Shown piece by piece: positions 35,905 to 45,686 of a stretch of 64,000 nt of DNA. The translations under genes were made by a program, and so were the position numbers. Origin of the DNA: Allobosea sp. AAP35 (GTDB lineage Bacteria > Pseudomonadota > Alphaproteobacteria > Rhizobiales > Beijerinckiaceae); assembly GCF_001295925.1 (NCBI RefSeq), contig NZ_LJHQ01000010.1:1-64000 (forward strand), given 5' to 3'. Position 1 is the first letter of the stretch. Every line of letters starts with the position of its first letter. Under the pieces are notes generated by a model. It saw nothing but the letters and a program-made list of their open reading frames with translations. It did not search any database and was not told the origin of the DNA.

Positions 35905-37122
35905 ATGACGATCGACCGTCGGAGTCTTCTGGCCGGCGCTTCTGCCGGAGCCACGATGCTCGCCCTGCCAACATGGGCCGCCGCGCAGGGAGCCGGGCCC
36001 ATCAAGGTGGGTGAGATCAACAGCTATACCGCCCAGCCCGCCTTTCTGAAGCCCTATCGCCAGGGCTGGGAATTGGCACTGGAGCAGATCAACGCCGGGG
36101 GCGGCGTGCTCGGCCGCAAGATCGAGACGATCTTTCGCGACGATGGCGGCAAGCCGGAGGATGCCGTGCGCCACGCCGGCGATCTGATCAATGCCGAGAA
36201 GGTCGATCTGCTCTCGGGCGGGTTCCTCTCCAATGTCGGCCTCGCGATCGCCGACTTTGCCAACCAGAACAAGCGCCTCTATGTCGCCTCGGAGCCATTG
36301 TCCGATGCGCTCGTCTGGGCGCGGGGCAACCGCTACACCTTCCGCTTGAGGCCCTCGACCTATATGCAGGCCGCGATGCTGGTCGAGGAAGCCGCCAAGC
36401 TCCCGGCCAAGAAATGGGCGGTGGTTGCCCCGAACTACGAATACGGCCAGTCGGCCGTGAAGTGGTTCAAGGAACTGCTCAAGAAGGCCAAGCCCGATGT
36501 CGAGTTCGTCGCGGAGCAGTTTCCTGCGCTCGGCCGCATCGATGCCGGCGCCACCGTGCAGGCGCTGGAAGCTTCGAAGCCCGACGCCATCTTCAACGTC
36601 ACATTCGGCGGCGACCTGACCAATTTCGTGCGCCAGGGCAATACGCGCGGCCTGTTCGAGGGCCGCACCGTCGTCTCGATGCTGACCGGCGAGCCGGAAT
36701 ATCTCGATCCGCTCAGCGCCGAGGCCCCCGTGGGCTGGATCGTCACCGGCTATCCCCAGGCCGACATCAAGACCCCGGAACACGTCAAGTTCCGCGAGGC
36801 CTATATGAAGAAGTTCAATGATTATCCGCGCCTGGGCTCGGTGGTCGGTTTCGACACGATGAACTCGATCGCCGCCGCCCTGACCAAGGCCGGCTCGACC
36901 GACACCGAGAAGCTTGTCGAGGCGCTCAAGGGTCTGAAATTCCCCTCCGCCTTCGGGGCGGCCGAGTATCGCGCGGTCGATCACCAGTCGACGCTGGGCG
37001 CCTATGTCGGCAAGACCGCGCTCAAGGACGGCAAGGGCGTGATGGTCGACTGGCGCTATGCCGACGGGGCGAAGTATCTGCCGAGCGATGCCGAGGTGAA
37101 GGCGCTGCGGCCGGCGGGGTAG
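35905..37122 (+). CDS. Branched-chain amino-acid ABC transporter, substrate-binding protein
   Basis: A 405-residue periplasmic binding protein of the LivJ/type I family. The signal M-T-I-D-R-R-S-L-L-A-G-A-S-A-G may use Tat (paired arginines), with cleavage near A-A-A-Q. The mature protein begins G-P-I-K-V-G-E-I-N-S-Y and has the A-L-E-Q-I-N-A-G-G-G-V-L-G-R-K segment of the family. ATG 35905 follows AGGGG. It leads the permease and ATPase genes. Ligand: a branched-chain amino acid, an amide or a related compound. Confidence 0.9.
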   Translation: MTIDRRSLLAGASAGATMLALPTWAAAQGAGPIKVGEINSYTAQPAFLKPYRQGWELALEQINAGGGVLGRKIETIFRDDGGKPEDAVRHAGDLINAEKVDLLSGGFLSNVGLAIADFANQNKRLYVASEPLSDALVWARGNRYTFRLRPSTYMQAAMLVEEAAKLPAKKWAVVAPNYEYGQSAVKWFKELLKKAKPDVEFVAEQFPALGRIDAGATVQALEASKPDAIFNVTFGGDLTNFVRQGNTRGLFEGRTVVSMLTGEPEYLDPLSAEAPVGWIVTGYPQADIKTPEHVKFREAYMKKFNDYPRLGSVVGFDTMNSIAAALTKAGSTDTEKLVEALKGLKFPSAFGAAEYRAVDHQSTLGAYVGKTALKDGKGVMVDWRYADGAKYLPSDAEVKALRPAG

Positions 37123-37150
37123 GTGGTATCCCGATCGCAATCGAAACGCC

Positions 37151-37258
37151 GTCATTCCGGACAAGCCGCGTCAGCGGCGCCGCTCTGGAATCCATCGTAA
37201 GGCACGACAGCGCTCTATGATGGATTCCGGGTCGCAACTGCGCTGCGCCCGGAATGAC
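37151..37258. repeat. Palindromic intergenic repeat, copy 2
   Basis: The outer ends are GTCATTCCGG and CCGGAATGAC, with inner GGAATCCATC and GATGGATTCC. It has the same design as 10236-10326 with T/A changes at matching positions on both arms (compensated). It lies between the liv binding-protein and permease genes. Confidence 0.8.
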
Positions 37259-37286
37259 GCGAGAGCTTGGCCCAGGCGGTTTCTGC

Positions 37287-39176
37287 ATGATCGACCTCAT
37301 CCTCAACCAGACGCTCAACGGCCTGGCCTCCGCCTCGTCGCTGTTTCTCGTTGCCTCGGGGCTGTCGATCATCTTCGGCGTCACGCGGATCGTGAATTTC
37401 GCCCATGGCTCGCTCTACATGCTGGGCGCCTATCTTGCCTGGACGCTGGTTGGGCGCTTCGGCCCGGCCGATGCGCTCGGCTTCTGGGGCGGCGTGGCGC
37501 TCGCCGCCGTCCTGACCGGCCTCATCGGCGTGGTGATCGAGGTCCTGATCCTGCGCCGGATCTACCAGGCTCCGGAGCTGTTCCAGCTGCTCGCGACCTT
37601 TGGCGTCGTGCTGATGCTTCAGGACGTGACGCTCGCCGTGTGGGGAGCCGAGGATAAGCTCGGGCCGCGCGCGCCGGGCTTCAGGAGCTTCGTCGTCATC
37701 TTTGGCAACCGCTTCCCGACCTATGAGCTGTTTCTGATCGCCGTCGGGCCGATCGTGCTCCTGATCCTCTGGCTTTTGTTCCAGAAGACCCGCTGGGGCA
37801 CGCTGGTGCGAGCCGCGACGCAGGACCGCGAGATGGTCGGCGCGCTCGGTGTCAACCAGCGCCTGCTCTTCACCTCGGTCTTCGCCTTCGGTTCGATGCT
37901 GGCGGGATTGGGCGGCGCGCTCCAACTGCCGCGCGAGGCCGTGACGCTGCACATGGACCTCGCGATGATCTCGGAGGCCTTCGTGGTGGTCGTCGTCGGC
38001 GGGCTCGGCAGCGTCACGGGGGCCTATCTCGCCGCCGTGCTGATCGGTATCTTGCACGCCTTCGGCATCCTGATCTTTCCCAAGATCACGCTCGTCCTCG
38101 TCTTCCTGGTCATGGCGGTGGTGCTGGTGGTCAAGCCCTATGGACTGATGGGCAAGGCTCCCGTCGGGCACAGCCGCGCCCATGGTCCAGCCGAGCCGCT
38201 GCTCTTGCCTGCCGACGGCGCGACCAAGCTCGCGGGCCTGATCGGCCTGCTCATCCTGGCTCTGGCACCGCTGGCAACGCCCGACCATATCCTGGTCACG
38301 CTGACCGAACTGGTCATCTTCGCGCTCTTCGCCGCGTCCCTGCATTTCATGATGGGGCCAGGCGGCATGGCCTCCTTCGGCCACGCCGCCTATTTCGGCC
38401 TCGGCGCCTATGGCGCGGCGCTGGCGGTCAAATGGCTCGGCGCGCCGATGGAGCCGGCGCTGCTGATGGCGCCGTTCCTGGCGGGCATTGCCGGCGTCGT
38501 CTTCGGCTGGTTCTGCGTGCGGCTGTCGGGAGTCTATCTCGCCATGCTGACGCTGGCCTTCGCGCAGATCGCCTGGGCCACCGCCTTCCAGTCGGTCGAT
38601 CTCACCGGCGGCGACAACGGCATCCTCGGCGTCTGGCCCTCGGCCTGGGCGGCTTCCAAGACGGCGTATTACTATCTGACCCTCATCATCTGCGCGGCGG
38701 CGGTCCTGGCGCTGCGGTTCACGATCTTTTCGCCCTTCGGCTACGGCTTACGGGCGGCGCGTGACAATGCGCTGCGCGCCGAGGCGATCGGCCTCGACGT
38801 CGTTCGGATCCAATGGGTGGCGTTCGCGGTCGCGGCCTTCTGCGCCGGCATCGCCGGCGGGCTCTTCGCCTTCTTCAAGGGCTCGGTTTTCCCGACCTAT
38901 ATGGCGATCCCGCGCTCGGTCGATGCGCTCCTGATGGTGCTGCTGGGTGGCGTGCAGACCGTATCGGGACCGATCATCGGCGCGTTCGCCTATGCCGGGC
39001 TGCATGAGCAGCTCATGAAGGCCACGATGTACTGGCGCTTCGGATTGGGGCTGTCGATCGTCCTGCTCGTCGTGCTGTTCCCGCGCGGCCTCGTGGGGAC
39101 GGCGCTGGCCCTGCGCGAGCGCTGGGGCCGTGGCGGCTCTGAACGGACTGCGACGCTGGCGGAGGTCAAGCCGTGA
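37287..39176 (+). CDS. Fused LivH-LivM branched-chain amino-acid permease
   Basis: A 629-residue inner-membrane protein that joins both permease subunits. The first half (about 1-290) is LivH-like (G-L-S-I-I-F-G-V-T-R-I-V-N-F-A-H-G, R-A-A-T-Q-D-R-E-M-V-G-A-L-G). A cytoplasmic linker follows, and the second half (about 320-610) is LivM-like (G-P-G-G-M-A-S-F-G-H-A-A-Y-F-G, R-A-A-R-D-N-A-L-R-A-E-A-I-G, F-F-K-G-S). ATG 37287 gives the normal LivH N terminus. Its stop overlaps livG by four bases. Confidence 0.92.
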   Translation: MIDLILNQTLNGLASASSLFLVASGLSIIFGVTRIVNFAHGSLYMLGAYLAWTLVGRFGPADALGFWGGVALAAVLTGLIGVVIEVLILRRIYQAPELFQLLATFGVVLMLQDVTLAVWGAEDKLGPRAPGFRSFVVIFGNRFPTYELFLIAVGPIVLLILWLLFQKTRWGTLVRAATQDREMVGALGVNQRLLFTSVFAFGSMLAGLGGALQLPREAVTLHMDLAMISEAFVVVVVGGLGSVTGAYLAAVLIGILHAFGILIFPKITLVLVFLVMAVVLVVKPYGLMGKAPVGHSRAHGPAEPLLLPADGATKLAGLIGLLILALAPLATPDHILVTLTELVIFALFAASLHFMMGPGGMASFGHAAYFGLGAYGAALAVKWLGAPMEPALLMAPFLAGIAGVVFGWFCVRLSGVYLAMLTLAFAQIAWATAFQSVDLTGGDNGILGVWPSAWAASKTAYYYLTLIICAAAVLALRFTIFSPFGYGLRAARDNALRAEAIGLDVVRIQWVAFAVAAFCAGIAGGLFAFFKGSVFPTYMAIPRSVDALLMVLLGGVQTVSGPIIGAFAYAGLHEQLMKATMYWRFGLGLSIVLLVVLFPRGLVGTALALRERWGRGGSERTATLAEVKP

Positions 39177-39979
39177 GCGCCGTGCGACCAGCCCAGATCG
39201 CGACCGCAGCGTCTTCGAGCGAACCGGTGCTCGTCGTGCGCGATCTTGCCAAGGCCTTCGGCGGCGTGCGCGCTGTCGATGGCGTCTCCTTCTCGGTGTT
39301 GCCGGGCACGATGCTGGCGCTGATCGGCCCCAACGGCGCCGGCAAGACGACCTGCTTCAACATGCTCAACGGCCAGATCAGGCCCGATGGTGGCGAGGTG
39401 CTTCTGGCCGGGCGGCCGATCACGGGACTGAAGCCGCGCACCGTCTGGCGTATGGGCGTCGGGCGCACCTTCCAGATCACGGCGACCTTCACCTCGATGA
39501 CGGTGCGCGAGAACGTTCAAATGGCGCTGATCTCCCATGCCGGCGAAATCTGGAGCCCGCTCGGGCGCGCCCGCGACCGCCATCGCGACGAGGCCGACGC
39601 GCTGCTCGCCCAGGTCGGCATGTCCGCTCAGGCCGAGCGCGCCTGCGGCGTGCTGGCCTATGGCGACCTCAAGCGCGTCGAACTGGCGGTCGCGCTCGCA
39701 AACCGGCCCAGGCTCCTGCTGATGGACGAGCCTACCGCCGGCATGGCTCCGCGCGAGCGCATCGAACTGATGGCGCTGACTGCCGACATCGCCGCCGCCA
39801 AGGGCATCGCCGTGCTGTTCACCGAGCACGACATGGATGTCGTCTTCACCCATTCCGACAGCGTCATCGTGCTCGATCGCGGCCGCCTGATCGCTCATGG
39901 CACGGCGCAGGAGGTCCGCCAGGACCCCAACGTCCGCGCCGTCTATCTCGGCTCCGGTGCGACCTCGGGAGGGCACTAG
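39173..39979 (+). CDS. livG: Branched-chain amino-acid ABC transporter ATPase LivG
   Basis: A 268-residue ABC ATPase with Walker A G-P-N-G-A-G-K-T, a signature-like region L-A-Y-G-D-L-K-R-V-E, Walker B L-L-L-M-D-E-P and the H-loop F-T-E-H-D-M. GTG start inside the permease stop. Energises uptake with LivF. Confidence 0.94.
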   Translation: MSAVRPAQIATAASSSEPVLVVRDLAKAFGGVRAVDGVSFSVLPGTMLALIGPNGAGKTTCFNMLNGQIRPDGGEVLLAGRPITGLKPRTVWRMGVGRTFQITATFTSMTVRENVQMALISHAGEIWSPLGRARDRHRDEADALLAQVGMSAQAERACGVLAYGDLKRVELAVALANRPRLLLMDEPTAGMAPRERIELMALTADIAAAKGIAVLFTEHDMDVVFTHSDSVIVLDRGRLIAHGTAQEVRQDPNVRAVYLGSGATSGGH

Positions 39980-40006
39980 CGTGACCGTTTCGCGTGGAAA
40001 CTCCAC

Positions 40007-40106
40007 GTCATCCGGGACGACCGAAGGTCGTCCCGGGATCCATCGTCATGCTCGACGTCGCCCTGTGATGGATCCCGGCGCGCGCCTCCGCGATGGCCGG
40101 GATGAC
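40007..40106. repeat. Palindromic intergenic repeat, copy 3
   Basis: GTCATCCGGG...GGGATCCATC and GATGGATCCC...CCGGGATGAC form the same nested palindrome as copies 1 and 2. It sits inside the liv operon between livG and livF, where it would form a large RNA hairpin. Confidence 0.8.
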
Positions 40107-40141
40107 GGTGCGTTTTGCGGTCGGTTGATGGGAGGCCGGCG

Positions 40142-40852
40142 ATGACCGCCATGCTGGAGATCGCCGGGCTCGATGCCTATTACGGCCGCGCCCATATCCT
40201 GCAGGGTGTCAGCTTCGCGATGAACCGCGGCGAGGTGCTGGCGCTGATGGGCCGCAACGGTGCCGGCAAATCGACCACGATGAAAGCGATCATGGGTCTG
40301 GTGCCGCCGGCTGCCGGCTCCGTGACTTTCGAGGGGCAACGGGTCGACGGGCGCGAGCCCTTCGAGATCGCCCGGCTGGGCATCGGCTATGTGCCCGAGG
40401 ACAGGCGCGTCTTCTCCGAATTGACCGTGATGGAGAATCTATCGGTCGCCCAGCGGCCTGCCCGCAGCGACGCGCCGCACTGGACGCCGGAGCGGCTGTT
40501 TGCGCTGTTTCCCAATCTCGGGCGCATGCGCGACAGGCCGGGCGGCGCGATGTCGGGCGGCGAGCAGCAGATGCTCACGATCGCGCGCACGCTGATGGGC
40601 AACCCTCGGCTCGTCTTGCTCGACGAGCCTTCGGAGGGGCTGGCGCCGGTCATCGTCGAGGAGATGGCCCGCACCATCCTGGCGCTGAAAGGCGAGGGGC
40701 TGACCGTGCTGATCTCGGAGCAGAACCTGCATTTCGCCGGCAATGTCGCCGATCGTGCCGCGATCATCGAAAAAGGCATCATTCGCTTCACCGGCACGAT
40801 GGCCGAGTTGAAAGCCAATGACGCGGTCCGGACACAGTACCTCTCGGTATAG
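40142..40852 (+). CDS. livF: Branched-chain amino-acid ABC transporter ATPase LivF
   Basis: A 236-residue ABC ATPase. Walker A G-R-N-G-A-G-K-S, the LivF-type Y-V-P-E-D-R-R-V-F segment, signature M-S-G-G-E-Q-Q-M, Walker B L-V-L-L-D-E-P-S-E-G. ATG 40142 directly follows the repeat. The stop precedes the convergent rnd gene by 23 bases. Confidence 0.95.
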   Translation: MTAMLEIAGLDAYYGRAHILQGVSFAMNRGEVLALMGRNGAGKSTTMKAIMGLVPPAAGSVTFEGQRVDGREPFEIARLGIGYVPEDRRVFSELTVMENLSVAQRPARSDAPHWTPERLFALFPNLGRMRDRPGGAMSGGEQQMLTIARTLMGNPRLVLLDEPSEGLAPVIVEEMARTILALKGEGLTVLISEQNLHFAGNVADRAAIIEKGIIRFTGTMAELKANDAVRTQYLSV

Positions 40853-40875
40853 ACAAGCGTCCGGCTCGTCGCAGC

Positions 40876-42015
40876 TCAGCCGGCGACGACGCGTCCGCGA
40901 ACGATACGCAACCCCAATTCGCCGCTCTTCAGCGCCAGAGCCTTCTCGCCGAAAACGCCGCGGCGCCAGCCCTGCAGGGCCGGCACATCGGCCTCGTCAT
41001 CGGACGCGATCGCTTCGAGATCGTCGGAAGAGGCGATGATCTTGGGCGCGACGCGCTCGGCCTCCGCCACCGCCTTGAGCAGTACCTTGAGCAGATCGAG
41101 CACGGCGCCGTTTCCGCCACGCCCGCGCTCCCGCTCCAGCCGAGGCAGGGTCTTGGGGTCGAGCGCCATAGCGCGTTCGATCGCCGCGAGCACATCGCTG
41201 CCCGACCGCGAACGTTCGAAGCCGTTGGGCACGGAGCGCAGCTCCGCCAGCGCCTCGACGGAGCGCGGCGCACGCGCGACGATATCCATCAGCGCGTCAT
41301 CCTTGAGCACGCGCTGGCGTGGGACATCGCGGTGCTGCGCCTCGCGCTCGCGCCAGGCGCAGAGCTCGATCAGGGCGGCGAGTTCCTTCGGCTTGCGGAT
41401 GCGGCCCTTCAGCCGCAGCCAGGCGTTCTCCGGCTTGACCTCATAGGTGGCGGGCGAGTTCAGCACCGCCATCTCCTCGGCGACCCAGGCCTCGCGGCCG
41501 GTGGTTTCGAGATCGGCCTTGAGGGCCAGATAGATGTCGCGCAGATGGGTGACGTCGGCCTCGGCATAGACGAGTTGCGCCTCGTTGAGGGGGCGGCGCG
41601 ACCAGTCGGTGAAGCGCGAGGATTTGTCGATGCGCGCCTTGGCGAGGTCGTTGGCGAGTTGCTCATAGCCGACCGAGTCGCCATAGCCGCAGACCATCGC
41701 GGCGACCTGCGTGTCGAACAGCGGCGTCGGCAGCACCCGGCCGAGCATCCAGACGATCTCAAGATCCTGCCGGGCGGCATGGAAGACCTTGACCACGGCC
41801 TCGTCGGTCATGAGGGCAAAGAACGGCGCCAGGTCGAGATCGGGCGCCAGCGGATCGACCAGCACGGCCTCGTCGGGCGAGGCGAGCTGGATCAGGCAGA
41901 GCTTGGGATAATAGGTCGTCTCCCGCAGAAACTCGGTATCGACCGTGACGAAGGGGTGGCGGGCCAGCCGCGCGCAGGCGTCGGCGAGGTCGGCGGTGGT
42001 GGCGATCAGGTTCAT
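40876..42015 (-). CDS. rnd: Ribonuclease D
   Basis: A 379-residue 3'-5' exonuclease for tRNA and small RNA maturation. DEDD motifs are visible: [19 protein letters not shown] and Y-A-E-A-D-V-T-H-L. The C-terminal part contains the HRDC-like region (R-S-V-E-A-L-A-E-L). Convergent with livF and divergent from aspS, from which it is separated by about 150 bases. Confidence 0.95.
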   Translation of the reverse strand: MNLIATTADLADACARLARHPFVTVDTEFLRETTYYPKLCLIQLASPDEAVLVDPLAPDLDLAPFFALMTDEAVVKVFHAARQDLEIVWMLGRVLPTPLFDTQVAAMVCGYGDSVGYEQLANDLAKARIDKSSRFTDWSRRPLNEAQLVYAEADVTHLRDIYLALKADLETTGREAWVAEEMAVLNSPATYEVKPENAWLRLKGRIRKPKELAALIELCAWREREAQHRDVPRQRVLKDDALMDIVARAPRSVEALAELRSVPNGFERSRSGSDVLAAIERAMALDPKTLPRLERERGRGGNGAVLDLLKVLLKAVAEAERVAPKIIASSDDLEAIASDDEADVPALQGWRRGVFGEKALALKSGELGLRIVRGRVVAG

Positions 42016-42081
42016 GCTCCGGGCTTAGCGGAGCAAGGGCGGCGCCGTCGAGTCCACAACCGGCATATCACGCCTGAATCC

Positions 42082-42110
42082 TTGACAAGCCGCGCGCCCG
42101 CGTGTGCTTA
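42082..42110 (+). promoter_or_regulatory. Possible sigma-70 promoter of aspS
   Basis: A consensus -35 TTGACA (42082-42087) is followed after 17 bases by a weak -10 (TGCTTA, with an upstream TG). It is 60 bases before the proposed aspS start. The -10 is poor. Confidence 0.35.
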
Positions 42111-42169
42111 CGCGACGAGCATCGGCCAGCCGTGAGCGGGCCATTCGCGCCTTCAAAGAGAGCCGTTCC

Positions 42170-44065
42170 GTGACCTTGCATCGTTACCGTTCCCACACCT
42201 GCGGCGCCCTTCGCGAGGGCGATATCGGCTCCCAGGTTCGTCTCTCGGGCTGGTGCCACCGCATCCGCGACCATGGCGGCGTGCTGTTCATCGACCTGCG
42301 CGACCATTACGGCATGACGCAGGTCGTCATCGACCCGGACTCCCCGGCCTTCACTGAAGCCGAGGCGCTGCGCTCGGAATGGGTCGTGCGGATCGACGGC
42401 AAGGTCAAGGCCCGGCTTGCCGGCACCGAGAACGCCAATCTGCCCACCGGCGCGGTCGAGGTCTTCGCGACCGGCATCGAAGTGCTTGGCGCGTCGGCCG
42501 AACTGCCCATGCCCGTCTTCGGCGATCTTGAATATCCCGAGGACACGCGGCTGAAATACCGCTTCCTCGATCTGCGCCGCGAGAAGCTGCACAACAACAT
42601 CATGCTGCGCACCAAGGTCATCGATTCGATGCGCACGCGCATGAAGGCGTCGGGCTTCTCGGAGTTCCAGACACCGATCCTGACCGCCTCCTCACCTGAG
42701 GGCGCGCGCGATTTCCTGGTGCCGAGCCGCCTGCATCCCGGGAAATTCTACGCACTGCCGCAGGCGCCGCAGCAGTACAAGCAGCTCCTGATGATGGCGG
42801 GCTTCGACCGCTACTTCCAGATCGCGCCCTGCTTCCGCGACGAGGACCCGCGCGCCGACCGGCTGCCGGGCGAGTTCTACCAGCTCGACGTCGAGATGAG
42901 CTTCGTCGAGCAGGAGGATATCTTCGCCACGATGGAGCCGGTGATCTCCGGCATCTTCGAGGAGTTCGGCAACGGCAAATCCGTCACCAAGACCTGGCCG
43001 CGCATCCCCTATGCCGAGGCGATCGCGAAATACGGCTCCGACAAGCCCGATCTGCGCAACCCGCTGGTGATGCAGGACGTCTCCGAGCATTTCCGCGGCT
43101 CGGGCTTCAAGGTATTCTCGCGCATCCTCGAGGACGAGAAGAACCGCGTCTGGGCCATTCCCGGCCCCAAGGGCGGCAGCCGCGCCTTCTGCGACCGGAT
43201 GAACTCCTGGGCTCAAGGGGAAGGCCAGCCGGGGCTGGGCTATATCATGTGGCGCAATAAGACTGTCAGCACGATGGAGGACCCTGGCAACGGAACACCA
43301 GCGGACATCGAAGCTGCAAAAGCTCGTGCGGGCGCCAAGATGATTGCAGCGTTTGAAGATGGCGCTGGCAGCTACGAAGCCGTTGGCCCCATTGCTAACA
43401 ACATCGGTACCGAGCGTGCTGAGGCGATCCGAATTGCTATGGGCCTTCAGCCGGGCGATGCCTGCTTCTTCGCCGCCGGCAACCCCGACAAGTTCTACAA
43501 GTTCGCAGGAGCTGCCCGCAACAAGGTCGGCCAGGAACTCGGCCTGATCGATGAGAACGCGTTTGCCTTCGCCTGGATCGTCGATTTCCCGATGTACGAG
43601 TACAACGAGGACGAGAAGAAGGTCGATTTTTCGCACAACCCCTTCTCGATGCCGCAGGGCGGGATGAAGGCACTGACCGAGGAAGACCCGCTCTCGCTCA
43701 AGGCTTTCCAGTACGACATCGCCTGCAACGGCTTCGAGCTGGCGTCGGGAGGCATCCGCAACCACAGGCCCGAGGCGATGGTGAAGGCCTTCGAGATCGC
43801 CGGCTATGGCGAGGAGACGGTGATCGAGCGCTTTGGCGGCATGTATCGCGCCTTCCAGTATGGCGCCCCGCCGCATGGCGGCATGGCGGCCGGTGTCGAC
43901 CGGATCATCATGCTGCTCGCCGGGGCCAGCAATCTGCGCGAGGTCGCCCTGTTCCCGATGAACCAGCAGGCGGTCGACCTGTTGATGGGGGCGCCGGCCG
44001 AAGCCTCGCCGAAGCAGTTGCGCGAGGCGCATCTGCGCATCAACGCCCCCGAGAAGAACGGCTGA
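42170..44065 (+). CDS. aspS: Aspartyl-tRNA synthetase
   Basis: A 631-residue bacterial-type class II synthetase. An OB-fold anticodon domain ([14 protein letters not shown]) comes first. The class II motifs are R-F-L-D-L-R-R (region), [10 protein letters not shown] and G-A-P-P-H-G-G...G-V-D-R. The GAD domain in the middle carries an insertion of roughly 30 residues after G-Y-I-M-W-R (residues 363-405) with visibly different codon use. GTG 42170 with AAAGAGAG upstream gives the family N terminus; an earlier ATG at 42104 is unlikely. Confidence 0.94.
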   Translation: MTLHRYRSHTCGALREGDIGSQVRLSGWCHRIRDHGGVLFIDLRDHYGMTQVVIDPDSPAFTEAEALRSEWVVRIDGKVKARLAGTENANLPTGAVEVFATGIEVLGASAELPMPVFGDLEYPEDTRLKYRFLDLRREKLHNNIMLRTKVIDSMRTRMKASGFSEFQTPILTASSPEGARDFLVPSRLHPGKFYALPQAPQQYKQLLMMAGFDRYFQIAPCFRDEDPRADRLPGEFYQLDVEMSFVEQEDIFATMEPVISGIFEEFGNGKSVTKTWPRIPYAEAIAKYGSDKPDLRNPLVMQDVSEHFRGSGFKVFSRILEDEKNRVWAIPGPKGGSRAFCDRMNSWAQGEGQPGLGYIMWRNKTVSTMEDPGNGTPADIEAAKARAGAKMIAAFEDGAGSYEAVGPIANNIGTERAEAIRIAMGLQPGDACFFAAGNPDKFYKFAGAARNKVGQELGLIDENAFAFAWIVDFPMYEYNEDEKKVDFSHNPFSMPQGGMKALTEEDPLSLKAFQYDIACNGFELASGGIRNHRPEAMVKAFEIAGYGEETVIERFGGMYRAFQYGAPPHGGMAAGVDRIIMLLAGASNLREVALFPMNQQAVDLLMGAPAEASPKQLREAHLRINAPEKNG

Positions 44066-44070
44066 TTTCC

Positions 44071-44442
44071 ATGACCGTCACGTTCCCCGCGCGATCGCTC
44101 GCGCTCGTCTGTGCCATGGCGCTGCCGCTGGGCGCTTGCGTCTCCGGCCCAACCAATCCCAGTGCCGCGCGCGCTGCCGAACTCGCCAGCCTGGTCTCGC
44201 GCTCGGTAGCCTGCCGGGCCGGGGCACCGCGGGCCAATACGCTGGATCGCTTCATCGCGTCGGAAAAGGCGCGCGGCGCGACGCCCGAACAGATCGCCAG
44301 CGCGCGCTCGACTTATGTCACGGTCTCGGAGGCCGAGACGATCAACCAGGGGATCAAGCCCCAGGCCTGCCCGCCCGAAGAGCGAGCGGCCGTGAGGGAG
44401 AAGATGAGCCTCGTGCGGGCCGGCGATTTCAGCGCGTTCTGA
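44071..44442 (+). CDS. Small lipoprotein of unknown function
   Basis: A 123-residue protein with a lipobox L-G-A-C after a hydrophobic signal, so it is probably lipid-anchored. The mature part has V-S-R-S-V-A-C-R-A-G and Q-A-C-P-P-E-E-R-A-A-V. The next gene has the same order of elements (V-S-R...C, P-x-A-C, E-R-x-x-V), so they look like diverged tandem paralogues. It starts five bases after aspS. Not recognised. Confidence 0.65.
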   Translation: MTVTFPARSLALVCAMALPLGACVSGPTNPSAARAAELASLVSRSVACRAGAPRANTLDRFIASEKARGATPEQIASARSTYVTVSEAETINQGIKPQACPPEERAAVREKMSLVRAGDFSAF

Positions 44443-44458
44443 GCCTCGCATCAACGTC

Positions 44459-44758
44459 ATGGCTCTGCCGAAACACCGCCTTGCCCTGCCGCTTCTGCTC
44501 GGGCTTTCCGCCTGCACGACCACGGCGCCGATGCCGGGCACGCCGGAATTTGTCGCAGCGCAGGTTTCGCGCGCCTATGATTGCGGCCTGAGGGTCGATC
44601 GCGGTCGGGTGGTGAGCCAGTTGTCGCGCGACGAGCGCTCGCGCTTCATGGCCGCCAACGCCGCCTTCGCGGTCAAATCCTACAAGGCGCCGCGCGCCTG
44701 CGACGGGGCCGAGCGCGTCCGGGTCCAGCGTGAGGTCGCTGCCCTGGCCAGGCGCTGA
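44459..44758 (+). CDS. Small lipoprotein, likely paralogue of its neighbour
   Basis: A 99-residue protein with a lipobox L-S-A-C-T. The mature part has V-S-R-A-Y-D-C-G and P-R-A-C-D-G-A-E-R-V, paralleling the upstream gene and suggesting a conserved disulfide. Function unknown. Confidence 0.6.
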   Translation: MALPKHRLALPLLLGLSACTTTAPMPGTPEFVAAQVSRAYDCGLRVDRGRVVSQLSRDERSRFMAANAAFAVKSYKAPRACDGAERVRVQREVAALARR

Positions 44759-44801
44759 ATTTCGCTTGCGTCCCCCGCGTCATCGCGGCCAAAAAGTGTC
44801 G

Positions 44802-45686
44802 ATGTCCGCCGCCAACCCGATCACCGCCATCGTCGTCGCCTATGACAGCGCCGAGGTCCTCCCGTCCTGCCTGGCGGCGTTGGCCGCCGAGGGCGTACCG
44901 GCCATCGTCGTCGACAACGCCAGCGGCGACGCCAGTGCGCAGATCGCACGCGCCCATGGCGCGACCGTCCTCGTCAACGCCCGCAACGAAGGCTATGGCC
45001 GCGCCAACAACCGGGGCGTTCTTGACTGCACGACGCCCTATGCGCTGATCGTCAATCCCGACGTCGAGATCAGGCCCGGCGCCGTCGCCGCGCTGCTGGC
45101 CGCAGCCGAACGCTATCCCGATGCCGGCCTGCTGGCGCCGCGCATCGTCGAACCCTCGGGCCGCGTCTTCCTGCAGCCGCGCTCGCTGCTCTCGCCGGCG
45201 CATCTCAACCGGGCAGGGGCAATGCCGATCCCCGAGGGCGATGCCTGCCTGCCCTTCCTGTCCGGCGCGTGTCTGCTGATCCGCCGCGAGCTGTTTGCAT
45301 CGCTCGGGGGCTTCGATCCGGCGATCTTCCTGTTCTACGAGGATGACGATCTCTGCCGGCGCCTGCGCGATGCCGGTCACGCGCTCATCCATGTCCATGA
45401 AGCCGAGGCCGGACATGGGCGGGGCCGCTCGACCGCGCCCTCGGCCGCACGCCGCTTCAAGGCGCGCTGGCACCTCGCCTGGTCGGAGGGCTATATCGCG
45501 ACAAAATATGGTCTGCGGCAGCCGGGCCTGAGTTCGCTATTCGAAAATCTTGCCAAGGCTGCCGGGTACGCCCTGCTGCTGAGGCGCGAAAAAACCGCTG
45601 CGCATGCCGGTTCGGCCGCAGGTGCGCTCGCCTGGCGACGCGGCCGCTCGGCCGTGGCGCGCGAAGGGCTGGAGGCGTCGCCATGA
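44802..45686 (+). CDS. Glycosyltransferase family 2 (rhamnosyltransferase-like)
   Basis: A 294-residue GT-A enzyme. It begins I-T-A-I-V-V-A-Y-D-S-A, with V-D-N-A-S-G-D, the metal-binding-type segment N-P-D-V-E-I and the F-F/Y-E-D-D-D-L-C-R-R-L motif typical of rhamnosyl- or galactosyltransferases (WbbL-like). Its stop overlaps the acyltransferase start by four bases. Donor and acceptor are unknown; a cell-surface glycan is likely from context. Confidence 0.85.
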   Translation: MSAANPITAIVVAYDSAEVLPSCLAALAAEGVPAIVVDNASGDASAQIARAHGATVLVNARNEGYGRANNRGVLDCTTPYALIVNPDVEIRPGAVAALLAAAERYPDAGLLAPRIVEPSGRVFLQPRSLLSPAHLNRAGAMPIPEGDACLPFLSGACLLIRRELFASLGGFDPAIFLFYEDDDLCRRLRDAGHALIHVHEAEAGHGRGRSTAPSAARRFKARWHLAWSEGYIATKYGLRQPGLSSLFENLAKAAGYALLLRREKTAAHAGSAAGALAWRRGRSAVAREGLEASP

